A stretch of DNA of 64,000 bases from Azospirillum sp. 412522 (lineage in GTDB: Bacteria > Pseudomonadota > Alphaproteobacteria > Azospirillales > Azospirillaceae): positions 85,772 through 149,771 of the forward strand of contig NZ_RWIJ01000012.1 in assembly GCF_019805165.1 (NCBI RefSeq), written 5' to 3'. Shown piece after piece: positions 39,357 to 47,484 of the stretch. A model generated the notes under the pieces. It did no database searches. It was not told the DNA's origin and saw nothing but the letters and a program-made list of their open reading frames with translations. Within the stretch, counting starts at the first letter, position 1. Every line of letters starts with the position of its first letter. Position numbers and translations under genes: made by a program.

Positions 39357-39946
39357 GGGTCCAGCCCCTCCAGCGAGGCGAGCGGCGTTTCAGGACTGAC
39401 CGGTGCCACCGCGGCCAGCGTGCGCTTGACGGCGGCAGCCTGGCGGGTGGCATCGGCGTCGGCCGCGTAAAGGGCGGCGGTCGGGCACACGCGCACGCAG
39501 GCCGGCCCGTCGCCGGAGAAGGCGCAGAGGTCGCATTTCACCGCCACGCTGCGGACGCCGATCTCCCAGGCCAGCAGCGGGTCGAGCGCCGCCGAATGGC
39601 CGGGTGTCGCGACGGCGATGCCGGCGACCCCGGCGATGCCGGTGCCGCTTGGGGTGATGGCGCCGAACGGGCAGGCCAGCGCGCACATCTTGCAGCCGAT
39701 GCAGGTCTGCTCGTTCAGCAGGATGGCATCGGCCCCGAAGGTGATGGCGTCGACCGGACAGACGCGGGCACAGGGCGCGTCCTCGCACTGGTGGCAGAGG
39801 ACGGGGCCGGTGTCGTCGCCGGTCCGCATGACGGTCAGCCGGGGATGCGCCTGCAGCCCCTGTTTTTTATGTGCCTCGGTGCAGGCCGCCATGCAGGTGT
39901 TGCACCCGATGCACTTTCTCGGTTCCGAGATAACGAAGCGATTCAT
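39353..39946 (-). CDS. hyfA: Hydrogenase-4 iron-sulfur subunit HyfA
   Basis: A 197-residue ferredoxin-like protein that starts the minus-strand operon. Four [4Fe-4S] motifs follow in order: CIGCNTCMAACTEAH, CHQCEDAPCARVCP, CIGCKMCALACPFGA and CDLCAFSGDGPACVRVCP. It should carry electrons from FdhF towards HyfG, parallel to HydN on the other strand. The ATG at 39946 is set by the family N-terminus MNRFVISEP; the longer frame to 40210 runs through the promoter region. A palindrome lies 67 bases upstream. Confidence 0.93.
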   Translation of the reverse strand: MNRFVISEPRKCIGCNTCMAACTEAHKKQGLQAHPRLTVMRTGDDTGPVLCHQCEDAPCARVCPVDAITFGADAILLNEQTCIGCKMCALACPFGAITPSGTGIAGVAGIAVATPGHSAALDPLLAWEIGVRSVAVKCDLCAFSGDGPACVRVCPTAALYAADADATRQAAAVKRTLAAVAPVSPETPLASLEGLDP

Positions 39947-40012
39947 GTCCAGGCCTCCGGCTTCCCGGGCGGGTGCGTCGAATCGGCCGATCAGGGTCTT
40001 CTTTGAAAAGAC

Positions 40013-40033
40013 CCGATAAGAAAACCTGATCGA
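40013..40033. promoter_or_regulatory. T-N11-A palindrome, copy 2 (hyfA)
   Basis: CGATA (40014-40018), nine bases, then GATCG (40028-40032); the right arm has one mismatch to TATCG. It lies 67 bases upstream of the hyfA start, a common place for a LysR activator near the -35 region. Confidence 0.65.
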
Positions 40034-40292
40034 CCAATAAGAAGACAGTATTGGCTCGCGCACGCCCTCGCGCCGCCTGTTGTCAGGGGCGGTGCGGCAG
40101 AAGGAGAGCCAGCTGTTGCGAATCTTTATCAAAATGGCGGTCTTGATTTTGGATCGCCGTTGACTTCCACACGCTATTCCTCCGCATGACGCGATGTCAA
40201 CTAGACACATAAAAAAAGTGGGTATAAGGTCAGCGCCACGAAGACAGGGAATGTGAAGACGGTTTGACTGTCAAACGGCTTCCTATGAACTC

Positions 40293-40297
40293 CGATA
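40293..40297. promoter_or_regulatory. Half-site of the T-N11-A palindrome
   Basis: A single CGATA followed by AGAAA, identical to the left part of copy 2. It lies 21 bases (two helical turns) before the left arm of copy 3. Confidence 0.4.
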
Positions 40298-40312
40298 AGA
40301 AAGCGAATTTAC

Positions 40313-40333
40313 TCGATAGGATCGACTTATCGG
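40313..40333. promoter_or_regulatory. T-N11-A palindrome, copy 3 (hydN side)
   Basis: Perfect arms: TCGATA (40313-40318), nine bases, TATCGG (40328-40333). Read as CGAT-N11-ATCG it fits the LysR consensus T-N11-A. Confidence 0.75.
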
Positions 40334-40356
40334 CAGCGATTACTTTTAAAGATCGG

Positions 40357-40377
40357 TCGATAAGTGATTGCTATCGG
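40357..40377. promoter_or_regulatory. T-N11-A palindrome, copy 4 (hydN side)
   Basis: Perfect arms: TCGATA (40357-40362), nine bases, TATCGG (40372-40377), the same arms and spacing as copy 3. The two copies are 44 bases apart, about four helical turns. Copy 4 lies 119 bases before the hydN start. Confidence 0.75.
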
Positions 40378-40495
40378 ACGTGAAGCCACCGGTGCCCGAC
40401 GCGGTCAGCCGGCGCGCAACGCCAGGGAACAGTGAAGCGATGCCGGGGCGGATCCGTCCGACGGCCCCCTCCGGCTGCCAACAAGGACGACGGGA

Positions 40496-41038
40496 ATGAA
40501 CAGATTCGTCACTGCCAACCCGAGCAAATGCATCGGCTGCCGCACATGCGAGGTCGCCTGTGCGCTGGCCCATTCCAAGGGGGCCGGCGTCGAAGGGCTG
40601 GCGCCGGACAGCTTCAAGCCGCGCATCCGCATGGTGAAGACGGCCGACGTCAGCACCGCGGTGATGTGCCACCATTGCGAGGACGCGCCCTGCGTCAATT
40701 CCTGCCCGAACAACGCCATCGTCTACCGCCAGCACAGCGTGCAGGTGGAGCAGGAGCGCTGCCTGGGCTGCAAGAACTGCGTGCTGGCCTGCCCGTTCGG
40801 CGTCATGGACGTGGTGACGGTGCCGGCCGTCCGGCAATTCGCCGGCATGACGCTCAGCCTGGGCGTCAAGGCGCAGGCGCACAAATGCGACCTGTGCGTC
40901 GATCGCGAGTCCGGCCCGGCCTGCGTTTCGGTCTGCCCGACCAGCGCCCTGACCCTGATGGACCGGGACGCCATGGACGAGACCCTGCGCCGCCGGCGCG
41001 AGCGCGCCGCCCAGGAAGCCGCAGAAGTCGCGGCCTGA
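40496..41038 (+). CDS. hydN: Four-cluster ferredoxin-like protein HydN/HycB
   Basis: A 180-residue electron-transfer protein. It starts MNRFVTANPSKCIGCRTCEVACALAH, nearly the E. coli HydN N-terminus, and holds four [4Fe-4S] motifs: that one, CHHCEDAPCVNSCP, CLGCKNCVLACPFG and CDLCVDRESGPACVSVCP. It would accept electrons from FdhF, encoded next, and hand them to the Hyf complex. It lies 255 bases upstream of fdhF with a REP-like repeat between, and 119 bases downstream of palindrome copy 4. Confidence 0.93.
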   Translation: MNRFVTANPSKCIGCRTCEVACALAHSKGAGVEGLAPDSFKPRIRMVKTADVSTAVMCHHCEDAPCVNSCPNNAIVYRQHSVQVEQERCLGCKNCVLACPFGVMDVVTVPAVRQFAGMTLSLGVKAQAHKCDLCVDRESGPACVSVCPTSALTLMDRDAMDETLRRRRERAAQEAAEVAA

Positions 41039-41071
41039 GAGCCTATCGGTTTGCAGGGGGCACTTTACCGC

Positions 41072-41156
41072 CGTCATCCCCGCGAAGGCGGGGATCCAGG
41101 AAACTCCGCAGACAAGTGACTGAGGCCACTGGATTCCCGCCTTCGCGGGAATGACG
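41072..41156. repeat. REP-like paired palindrome, copy 2
   Basis: Units at 41072-41098 and 41130-41156, each a palindrome built on CCCGCGAAGGCGGG, face each other. Relative to copy 1 (28411-28497) the whole pair is inverted. It sits between hydN and fdhF, where an RNA stem could set the ratio of the two products. Confidence 0.85.
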
Positions 41157-41293
41157 TCCGAGAGATGTACAGCCTGGGGGGCGCCATGGCGGCCTGAGTG
41201 GCTGGCGCCTTTCGGGAAGATCCTTGCGAACCCTGATCCCCATCACTGCGGCCGGCACACAGCCGGCACAATCGAGCGAACACCGAGGTCGAG

Positions 41294-43465
41294 ATGGAAA
41301 AGCATATGGCGGTCTGCCCCTACTGCGGTACGGGCTGCAAACTGAATCTGCTGGTCGAGGGCGGCAAGGTCGTCGGCGCCGAACCCCTAAACGGCGTCAC
41401 CAACGAGGGAGAGCTCTGCCTCAAGGGCTATTTCGGCTACGACTTCATCAACGACACCAAGATCCTGACGCCGCGGCTGCGCAACCCGATGCTGCGCCGC
41501 AGCCGCGATGCCGCCTTCGAGGCGGTGTCGTGGGACGAGGCGATCCAGTACGCGGCGAAGAAGCTGGGCGAGATCAAGGCCAAATACGGCCCCGATTCGA
41601 TCATGACCACCGGCTCGTCGCGCGGCACCGGCAACGAGACCAACTATGTGATGCAGAAATTCACCCGCGCGGTCCTCGGCACCAACAATGTCGACAATTG
41701 CGCGCGCGTCTGCCACGGCCCGTCGGTCGCCGGATTGCAGGTGACTCTCGGCAACGGCGCCATGAGCAACTCGATCCCCGAGATCGAGAACACCAAATGC
41801 GTCCTGGTCTTCGGCTACAACGTCGCCGACAGCCATCCGGTGATCGCCAAGCGCATCATCAGGGCCAAGGAGCGCGGCGCCAAGATCATCGTCTGCGACC
41901 CGCGCAAGATCGAGACGGCACGTCTGGCGGACCTGTGGCTGCCGCTGAACAACGGCTCCAACATGGCGCTGGTCAACGCGTTCGCCAATATCCTGATCAA
42001 TGAAGGGCTCTACGACAAGGAGTATGTCGCCAATCACACGGAGGGCTTCGACGAGTACAGGAAGATCGTCGAGAAATACACGCCCGAATACGCCGAGGCG
42101 ATCACCGGCCTTCCCGCCGACGACATCCGCGAGGCGATGCGCATCTATGCCGCCGCTCCCTCCGCCACCATCCTGTGGGGCATGGGCGTCACCCAGTGGG
42201 GCCAGGGCGTCGATGTGGTGAAGGGGTTGTCGGGGCTGGCGCTGCTCACCGGCAACCTCGGCCGTCCGAATGTCGGCGTCGGTCCGGTGCGCGGCCAGAA
42301 CAACGTCCAGGGCAGTTGCGACATGGGCGTGCTGCCGACCGAGTTCCCCGGCTACCAGAAGGTCACCGACCCGGAGATCCGCGACAAGTTCGCCAAGGCC
42401 TGGGGGGTCCCGTCGCTGCCCGGCGAGATCGGCTACCGCCTGACCGACGTGCCGCATCTGGCGGAGACCGGCAAGCTGAAGGCGATGTATGTGATGGGCG
42501 AGGACCCGGCCCAGACCGAGCCGGACCTGACCCAGGTGCGCAAGGGCTTCGAGGCGATGGAGTTCGTCATCGTCCAGGACATCTTCATGACCAAGACGGC
42601 GATGTTCGCCGACCTGATCCTGCCGGCCACCTCCTGGGGCGAGCATGAGGGCGTGTTCAGCGCCGCCGACCGCAGCTTCCAGCGCTTCACCAAGGCGGTG
42701 GACGCCAAGGGCGACGTCAAGCACGACTGGGAGATCATCAGCCTGCTCGCCACGGCGATGGGCTATCCCATGCATTACAACAACACCAAGGAGATCTGGG
42801 ACGAGCTGCGCGGGCTTTGCCCGATCTTCTACGGCGCCACCTACGAGAAGATGGAAGGGCTGGGCGCGGTGCCGTGGCCCTGCCGCGACCTCGATTCGCC
42901 GGGCTCCAAGTATCTGTACGAGGGCAACGTCTTCCAGCGGCCGGGCGGCAAGGGCCTGCTGTTCGCCACCGAATGGCGTCCGCCGCAGGACAAGCTGAAC
43001 GACGAGTTCCCGCTGATCCTCTGCACGGTGCGCGAGGTCGGCCATTACTCCTGCCGCTCGATGACCGGCAATTGCGCCGCCCTGCAGACGCTGGCCGACG
43101 AGCCCGGCTATGTCACGATCAACCCGAAGGACGCCAAGGCTCTGGGCATCCGCGACCAGGAACTGGTCTGGGTGTCGTCGCGCCGCGGCAAGGTGATCAG
43201 CCGGGCCAGCGTCACCGACCGCACCAACAAGGGGGCCGTCTACATGACCTACCAGTGGTGGATCGGCGCCTGCAACGAGCTGACCATCCACGCCGTGGAC
43301 CCGATCGCCAAGACGCCGGAATACAAATACGCCGCCGTCCGGGTCGAGGCGATCGCCGATCAGGTCTGGGCCGAGAACTACGTCCAGCAGGAATACGCGA
43401 AACTGAAGGGCGGTCTCAGCAAGGCCGTGACCGGAGCGGCGAAGAAGGCTCCGGCCTACGCGTGA
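41294..43465 (+). CDS. fdhF: Formate dehydrogenase H, cysteine form
   Basis: A 723-residue molybdopterin enzyme oxidising formate to CO2 on the cytoplasmic side. The N-terminal [4Fe-4S] site is CPYCGTGCKLNLLVEGG with the fourth Cys in GELCLKG. The active-site stretch reads NVDNCARVCHGPSVAGL: codon 140 is TGC, so cysteine stands where E. coli FdhF has selenocysteine at the same residue number. The molybdopterin-dinucleotide C-terminal domain (VREVGHYSCRSMTGNC through TYQWWIGACNELT) is intact. Start: ATG at 41294 after a GAGG sequence; an ATG at 41306 is also in frame. Follows hydN. Confidence 0.95.
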   Translation: MEKHMAVCPYCGTGCKLNLLVEGGKVVGAEPLNGVTNEGELCLKGYFGYDFINDTKILTPRLRNPMLRRSRDAAFEAVSWDEAIQYAAKKLGEIKAKYGPDSIMTTGSSRGTGNETNYVMQKFTRAVLGTNNVDNCARVCHGPSVAGLQVTLGNGAMSNSIPEIENTKCVLVFGYNVADSHPVIAKRIIRAKERGAKIIVCDPRKIETARLADLWLPLNNGSNMALVNAFANILINEGLYDKEYVANHTEGFDEYRKIVEKYTPEYAEAITGLPADDIREAMRIYAAAPSATILWGMGVTQWGQGVDVVKGLSGLALLTGNLGRPNVGVGPVRGQNNVQGSCDMGVLPTEFPGYQKVTDPEIRDKFAKAWGVPSLPGEIGYRLTDVPHLAETGKLKAMYVMGEDPAQTEPDLTQVRKGFEAMEFVIVQDIFMTKTAMFADLILPATSWGEHEGVFSAADRSFQRFTKAVDAKGDVKHDWEIISLLATAMGYPMHYNNTKEIWDELRGLCPIFYGATYEKMEGLGAVPWPCRDLDSPGSKYLYEGNVFQRPGGKGLLFATEWRPPQDKLNDEFPLILCTVREVGHYSCRSMTGNCAALQTLADEPGYVTINPKDAKALGIRDQELVWVSSRRGKVISRASVTDRTNKGAVYMTYQWWIGACNELTIHAVDPIAKTPEYKYAAVRVEAIADQVWAENYVQQEYAKLKGGLSKAVTGAAKKAPAYA

Positions 43466-43472
43466 CCTTTCT

Positions 43473-43583
43473 CCCTCTCCCCCCGGGGAGAGGGTCGGGG
43501 TGAGGGGGATGCAGGGCGTGGATTCTCGGCAAAAGGCCGCCGCGCCACCCCCTCACCCTAACCCTCTCCCCAGGGGGAGAGGG
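43473..43583. repeat. GC-rich paired inverted repeat
   Basis: Two arms (43473-43509 and 43548-43583) of a CCCTCTCCC/GGGAGAGGG-type element with internal palindromes face each other across a short loop, immediately after fdhF. It may act as a terminator-like stem. It is unrelated in sequence to the REP-like units at 28411 and 41072. Confidence 0.7.
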
Positions 43584-43615
43584 GATCCTCGCTGGTTTCG
43601 GAAGGACCCATCCCC

Positions 43616-43858
43616 ATGCATGAGATCGCTCTCTGCCAATCCCTGCTGGAACAGGCGATGAAGGCCCGTGACGCCAACCCCTTCGGCCGGGTGGTCCGTG
43701 TCAGCCTGTCGGTCGGGCGAGAAAGCCGGGTGCAGCCGGACGCCCTGCGCCATGCCTTCGACCTGCTCAGCCGGGACACCTTCCTGGAGGGCGCCGATCT
43801 GCGGATCGACCGCCCGCCGGGCGAAGCGTTCCGGCTCGTCGAGATGGAGGTGTCGTGA
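43616..43858 (+). CDS. HypA paralogue lacking the zinc-finger domain
   Basis: An 80-residue protein. Residues 1-66 match HypA (MHEIALCQSLLEQAM, VVRVSLSVGRESRVQPDALRHAFDLLSRDTFLEGADLRIDRPPGE), and the last nine (FRLVEMEVS) match the HypA C-terminus (LTLVELEVA). The middle CxxC...CxxC finger is cleanly missing, with the frame kept and no finger coded in another frame. His2 of the nickel site is present. It has a ribosome-binding site (GGAAGGA) and lies between fdhF and the LysR gene. It may be a dedicated nickel or scaffold protein, or a decaying copy. Confidence 0.85.
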   Translation: MHEIALCQSLLEQAMKARDANPFGRVVRVSLSVGRESRVQPDALRHAFDLLSRDTFLEGADLRIDRPPGEAFRLVEMEVS

Positions 43859-44013
43859 GGGCAATGCTTTGCGTGCCTATGATGCGTCGCATTGCCGCTG
43901 CGGCAGCCGGCGCGGAGACGTGAACACGTGATTGGGATCAATATTGTTGCTCGGGTCGTGATCGATGAGTTCCCGATCCACGCTTCGAAAGACGTGGGGA
44001 GAGGAGGCCCGGC

Positions 44014-44913
44014 ATGCAGGAAAAACTCGAATTTCTGATCGCGCTGGCCACGGAAAAGCATTTCGGCCGTGCGGCACAGGTCTGTGGGGTGTCGCAGCCG
44101 AATCTGTCCGCCGCGATCAAGCAGCTGGAATCGACTTTGGGTGTGCCGTTGGTCGACCGCGGCGCCCGTTTCATCGGCTTCACCGCCGAGGGGGAGCGGG
44201 TTCTGGACTGGGCGCGGCGCATCGTCGGCGACTACAAGGCGATGCGTGCCGATGTCGAGACGATGAAACAGGGACTGACCGGCACGCTGCGGCTGGTGGT
44301 GGTGCCGACGGCGCTGCCGGTGGTCCAGCGGCTGACCGCCACCGTCTGGTCGATGCATCCCGGCATCAAGATCACCATCGCCTCCCACAGCTCCACCGAG
44401 ATCCTGTCCAGGCTGGAAAATCTGGAGGCGGAGGCCGGGATCACCTATCTCGACAACGAGCCGCTCGGCAATGTGGACGAGGTGCCGCTCTACCATGAAC
44501 GCTACCATCTGATCACGGCGGCCGACGGCCCGCTCGGCGCGCGCGACAGCGTCACCTGGGAAGAGGCGGCGACCCTGCCGCTCTGCCTGCTGAACACCGC
44601 CATGCAGAACCGGCGGATCATCGACCGTGCCTTCGCTGAAGCGGGGGTGCATGCCGAACCGATGCTCGAATCCAACTCCATCGTCGTGCTGACCAACCAT
44701 CTCCGCACCGGCATGTGGTCGACGATCATGCCGCGGATCATGGCGGATTCCTTGCTGCTCCCCCCGACCATCCGGGCCGTTCCCATCGTGGCGCCGGAAC
44801 TGTCGACCCTGATCGGCCTCGTGGTGGCCCGCCGCGATCCGCAGCCGCCGTTGACCGCGGCGCTGATCGCCGACGCGCGCCGCCTCGCTCCCGAACTGGC
44901 GACGGCCGCCTGA
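44014..44913 (+). CDS. LysR-family regulator of the formate hydrogenlyase locus
   Basis: A 299-residue LysR protein. The helix-turn-helix is KLEFLIALATEKHFGRAAQVCGVSQPNLSAAIKQLESTLG; the effector domain begins near residue 92 (GTLRLVVVPTALP). GGAGAGG precedes the start. It is the last gene of the cluster in the same orientation as fdhF. Because four T-N11-A palindromes occur at the cluster's promoters and no FhlA- or HyfR-like sigma-54 activator is in the window, this protein is the natural candidate regulator. LysR proteins that control formate dehydrogenases are known (FdsR type). The effector is not shown by the sequence. Confidence 0.9.
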   Translation: MQEKLEFLIALATEKHFGRAAQVCGVSQPNLSAAIKQLESTLGVPLVDRGARFIGFTAEGERVLDWARRIVGDYKAMRADVETMKQGLTGTLRLVVVPTALPVVQRLTATVWSMHPGIKITIASHSSTEILSRLENLEAEAGITYLDNEPLGNVDEVPLYHERYHLITAADGPLGARDSVTWEEAATLPLCLLNTAMQNRRIIDRAFAEAGVHAEPMLESNSIVVLTNHLRTGMWSTIMPRIMADSLLLPPTIRAVPIVAPELSTLIGLVVARRDPQPPLTAALIADARRLAPELATAA

Positions 44914-45055
44914 CGATTTTTCACCTATTGGTTGTGCGTTCGACAGGATATGGCACATCCCCCGAAAACCTGTTTCACGCTGTTCCAGACGCCGCATCCG
45001 GCACCCCTCGCATCCTGCCGGACCAACCCCATATAGGGCCGGTCATCGGCCAGAC

Positions 45056-46465
45056 GTGAACGACCCGCCCGTGCGCATTCCCAAATTCGACAGCCTGTAC
45101 GATGCCGGCAGCCGGCTTCTCCTGGAATCGACGGTGCGCGTCGGCGTCACCGGGCTGCGGCGGGCGGGCAAGACCGTCTTCGTCACCGCCCTGGTCGACA
45201 ACCTGCTGAAGGCCGGGCGGCTGCCCTTCCTCGACGTGGTGTCGTCGGGGCGCTTCCAGGCGGCGCGGCTGCGGCCACAGCCCGATCCCGACGTGCCGCG
45301 TTTCGATTTCGAAGGCCATTTCGCCGCCTTGACCGGTCCCGACCCCCATTGGCCGGAGCCGACGCGCGGCATCGGCCAGATGCGGGTCTCCCTGCGCTAC
45401 CGCCCGGACTCGGCGCTGAAGCGCACGGTGCAGCCGATGGCGACGCTGAACCTCGACCTCGTCGATTATCCCGGCGAATGGCTGCTCGACCTGCCGCTGC
45501 TGCGCCAGAGCTTCGCGGAGTGGAGCGCCCAGACCCTCGAACTCGCCGGCCGGACGCCGCGCGACGAGCTGTCGGCCTCCTGGCGCGGCTGGCTCGCCAC
45601 CATCGACCCGGCAGCCCCGGCGGAAGAGGAGACGGCCCGGCGCGGGGCGGCGCTCTACACCGACTACCTCCACGCCTGCCGCCGAGCCGACACGCTGCTC
45701 AGCCTGATCCAGCCCGGCCGCTTCGTCGAACCCGGCGACATGAAGGACGCCCCCCTGCTGACCTTCTGCCCGCTGCATGGGGTTCAGTCCAACGGAGCGC
45801 GGGGCCGCGGCAGCCTGTGGGCGCTGATGGAGGAGCGGTACGAGGCCTACAAGACCAATGTCGTCCGCCGCTTCTTCGCCGAGCATTTCGCCCGGCTCGA
45901 CCGCCAGATCGTGCTGATCGACGTGCTGGGCGCGTTGAACGCCGGACCGGCCGGGATGGCCGACATGAAGCGGGCGCTGGAAATGAGCCTTGCGCCTTTC
46001 AGCCATGGCGCGTCCGGCTGGTTCGACTGGCTGTTCGGCAGCAAGATCGACCGCGTGCTGTTCGCCGCGACCAAGGCCGACCACATCGCCGCCCACCAGC
46101 ATGCCCAGCTGCGGGCGCTGCTCGACCGGCTGGTCGGCGACGCCCGCAACGCCATCCGATTCGAAGGCGCCCAGGTCGAGACGATGGCCATCGCCGCGTT
46201 GAAATGCACGGACAGCGTGGTGACGGAGCATGAGGGCCGCCAACTGCGCTGCGTGCGCGGCGTCCCGGTCGGGCGCGACCGTCCGACCGTGCTGTTCCCC
46301 GGCGAGATCCCGGAGGATGCGGAGGCCTTCCCGCCCGGCCGCGACCGCCCGTACAATTTCCTGGCATTCCGGCCGCCCGACGACCTCGCCCGCGACCCGC
46401 GCGGCCTGCCGCACATCCGCGTCGATCAGGCCCTGCAATTCCTTCTCGGGGATTACCTGACGTGA
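45056..46465 (+). CDS. YcjX-family GTPase-like protein
   Basis: A 469-residue protein of the YcjX (DUF463) family. A P-loop is visible in VGVTGLRRAGKTVFVTAL (about residues 28-45) and a second nucleotide element in DLVDYPGEWLLDLPLL, with TKAD near residue 343. The family is widespread and induced by stress in enterobacteria; its exact role is unknown. It starts with GTG and its stop overlaps the next gene's GTG, the ycjX-ycjF arrangement seen in E. coli. An alternative GTG at 45071 is possible. Confidence 0.9.
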   Translation: MNDPPVRIPKFDSLYDAGSRLLLESTVRVGVTGLRRAGKTVFVTALVDNLLKAGRLPFLDVVSSGRFQAARLRPQPDPDVPRFDFEGHFAALTGPDPHWPEPTRGIGQMRVSLRYRPDSALKRTVQPMATLNLDLVDYPGEWLLDLPLLRQSFAEWSAQTLELAGRTPRDELSASWRGWLATIDPAAPAEEETARRGAALYTDYLHACRRADTLLSLIQPGRFVEPGDMKDAPLLTFCPLHGVQSNGARGRGSLWALMEERYEAYKTNVVRRFFAEHFARLDRQIVLIDVLGALNAGPAGMADMKRALEMSLAPFSHGASGWFDWLFGSKIDRVLFAATKADHIAAHQHAQLRALLDRLVGDARNAIRFEGAQVETMAIAALKCTDSVVTEHEGRQLRCVRGVPVGRDRPTVLFPGEIPEDAEAFPPGRDRPYNFLAFRPPDDLARDPRGLPHIRVDQALQFLLGDYLT

Positions 46466-47478
46466 CGGAGCGCGACACCCGCAAACCCTCTTCGGGTTGG
46501 GTCCCGCCGATGGAGCTGGACCTCGACCGCGCGGCGCCTGTGCCGGCGGAGGAGGAAACCGCTCTGCTGACCGGTTCCGGCGATCCGGCCGACCTGCTGC
46601 CGACCCCCGCCATCCCGGTGCGGACCACGCGCAGGCTCGGCCGCTGGCTGTTCGGGGCACTGGCGGCGCTGGTGCTGGTGGCTTTGGGGTTCGACACCGC
46701 CGACCTGCTGGCGCGCGCCTTCGCCACGAGCATTGCCTTGGGTGTGCTGGTCGCCCTGCTCGCCGCCACCGCCGGCATCGCGGCATTGGCGATGCTGGTG
46801 ACCGAACTGCTGTCGCTCCGCCGGCTGCGCCGGATCGAGGAGCTGCGGGCGGAGGCCGGCCGGCTGGAGGTCGATGCCCCCGGCGGCCGGGCCGACCGCT
46901 TCGCCGGATCGCTGGTGGCGCTCTACGCCGACCGGCGGGAACTGGCCCCGGCGCTGGCCCGCGTCCGCGACCATGTCACCGACGCCCATGACGAACATGA
47001 GGTGGTCCGGCTCCTGGACCGCGAGGTGCTGGCGCCGCTCGACCGCGCCGCCTACCAGCGGGTGCTGCGCGCCTCGCGCGACACCGCCGTCGCCACGGCG
47101 CTGAGCCCGGCGGCGCTGCTGGACTTCGCGGTGGTTCTCTGGCGCAACCTGAAGCTGGTGCGGGAAATCGCCGCGCTGTATGGCGCCCGGCCCGGCTATG
47201 TCGGCTCGCTCCGGCTGCTGCGCCGGATGCTCGCCAACATCGCCGTCGCCGGGGTGGCGGAAAGCGCCCACCATGTGGCGGTGGAGGCGCTGGGCGGATC
47301 GCTCGCCGCCGCCATCTCGACCCGGATGGGGCAGGGGGTGATCAACGGCCTGCTCACCGCGCGGGTCGGGCTGACCGCCATGCACCTGTGCCGTCCCATC
47401 GCCTTCGGCCCCGACAACCGCCCCAGCCTGAACCGCATCAGGAAGGAACTGCTGTCTTTGCCCAAGCAGGTGCTGTGA
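46462..47478 (+). CDS. YcjF-family membrane protein (TIGR01620/DUF697)
   Basis: A 338-residue protein. Two membrane helices follow an acidic N-terminal tail (WLFGALAALVLVALGFDTADLLA and LGVLVALLAATAGIAALAMLV), and the C-terminal DUF697 domain holds two more (RMLANIAVAGVAESAHHVAVEALGGS region). It starts with GTG overlapping the ycjX stop, so the two products are probably made in fixed ratio and may act together at the membrane. Function is unknown. Confidence 0.88.
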   Translation: MTERDTRKPSSGWVPPMELDLDRAAPVPAEEETALLTGSGDPADLLPTPAIPVRTTRRLGRWLFGALAALVLVALGFDTADLLARAFATSIALGVLVALLAATAGIAALAMLVTELLSLRRLRRIEELRAEAGRLEVDAPGGRADRFAGSLVALYADRRELAPALARVRDHVTDAHDEHEVVRLLDREVLAPLDRAAYQRVLRASRDTAVATALSPAALLDFAVVLWRNLKLVREIAALYGARPGYVGSLRLLRRMLANIAVAGVAESAHHVAVEALGGSLAAAISTRMGQGVINGLLTARVGLTAMHLCRPIAFGPDNRPSLNRIRKELLSLPKQVL

Positions 47479-47484
47479 GTACGT

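Larger units (their letters stand above)
39947..40495. promoter_or_regulatory. Divergent hyfA/hydN control region
   Basis: A gene-free gap of 549 bases between the two arms of the formate hydrogenlyase cluster. It is markedly AT-rich for this genome (40005-40385) and holds three palindromes and one half-site of the T-N11-A type. No clear sigma-54 -24/-12 element (GG-N10-GC in a TGGCAC-N5-TTGC context) was seen by eye in either direction. Confidence 0.7.

Noticed and set aside
40005..40495. Sigma-54 promoter for the formate hydrogenlyase arms
   Set aside because: No clear -24/-12 element was seen in either direction, and no FhlA/HyfR-like activator lies in the window. A weak element could still be missed by eye.
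41294..43465. Selenocysteine codon and SECIS element in fdhF
   Set aside because: Codon 140 is TGC, and the frame has no internal TGA, so no recoding is needed.
43616..43858. Frameshift as the reason for the short HypA
   Set aside because: The frame runs from the HypA start to a HypA-like C-terminus. No zinc-finger sequence is coded in other frames here or just downstream, so this is a clean deletion.
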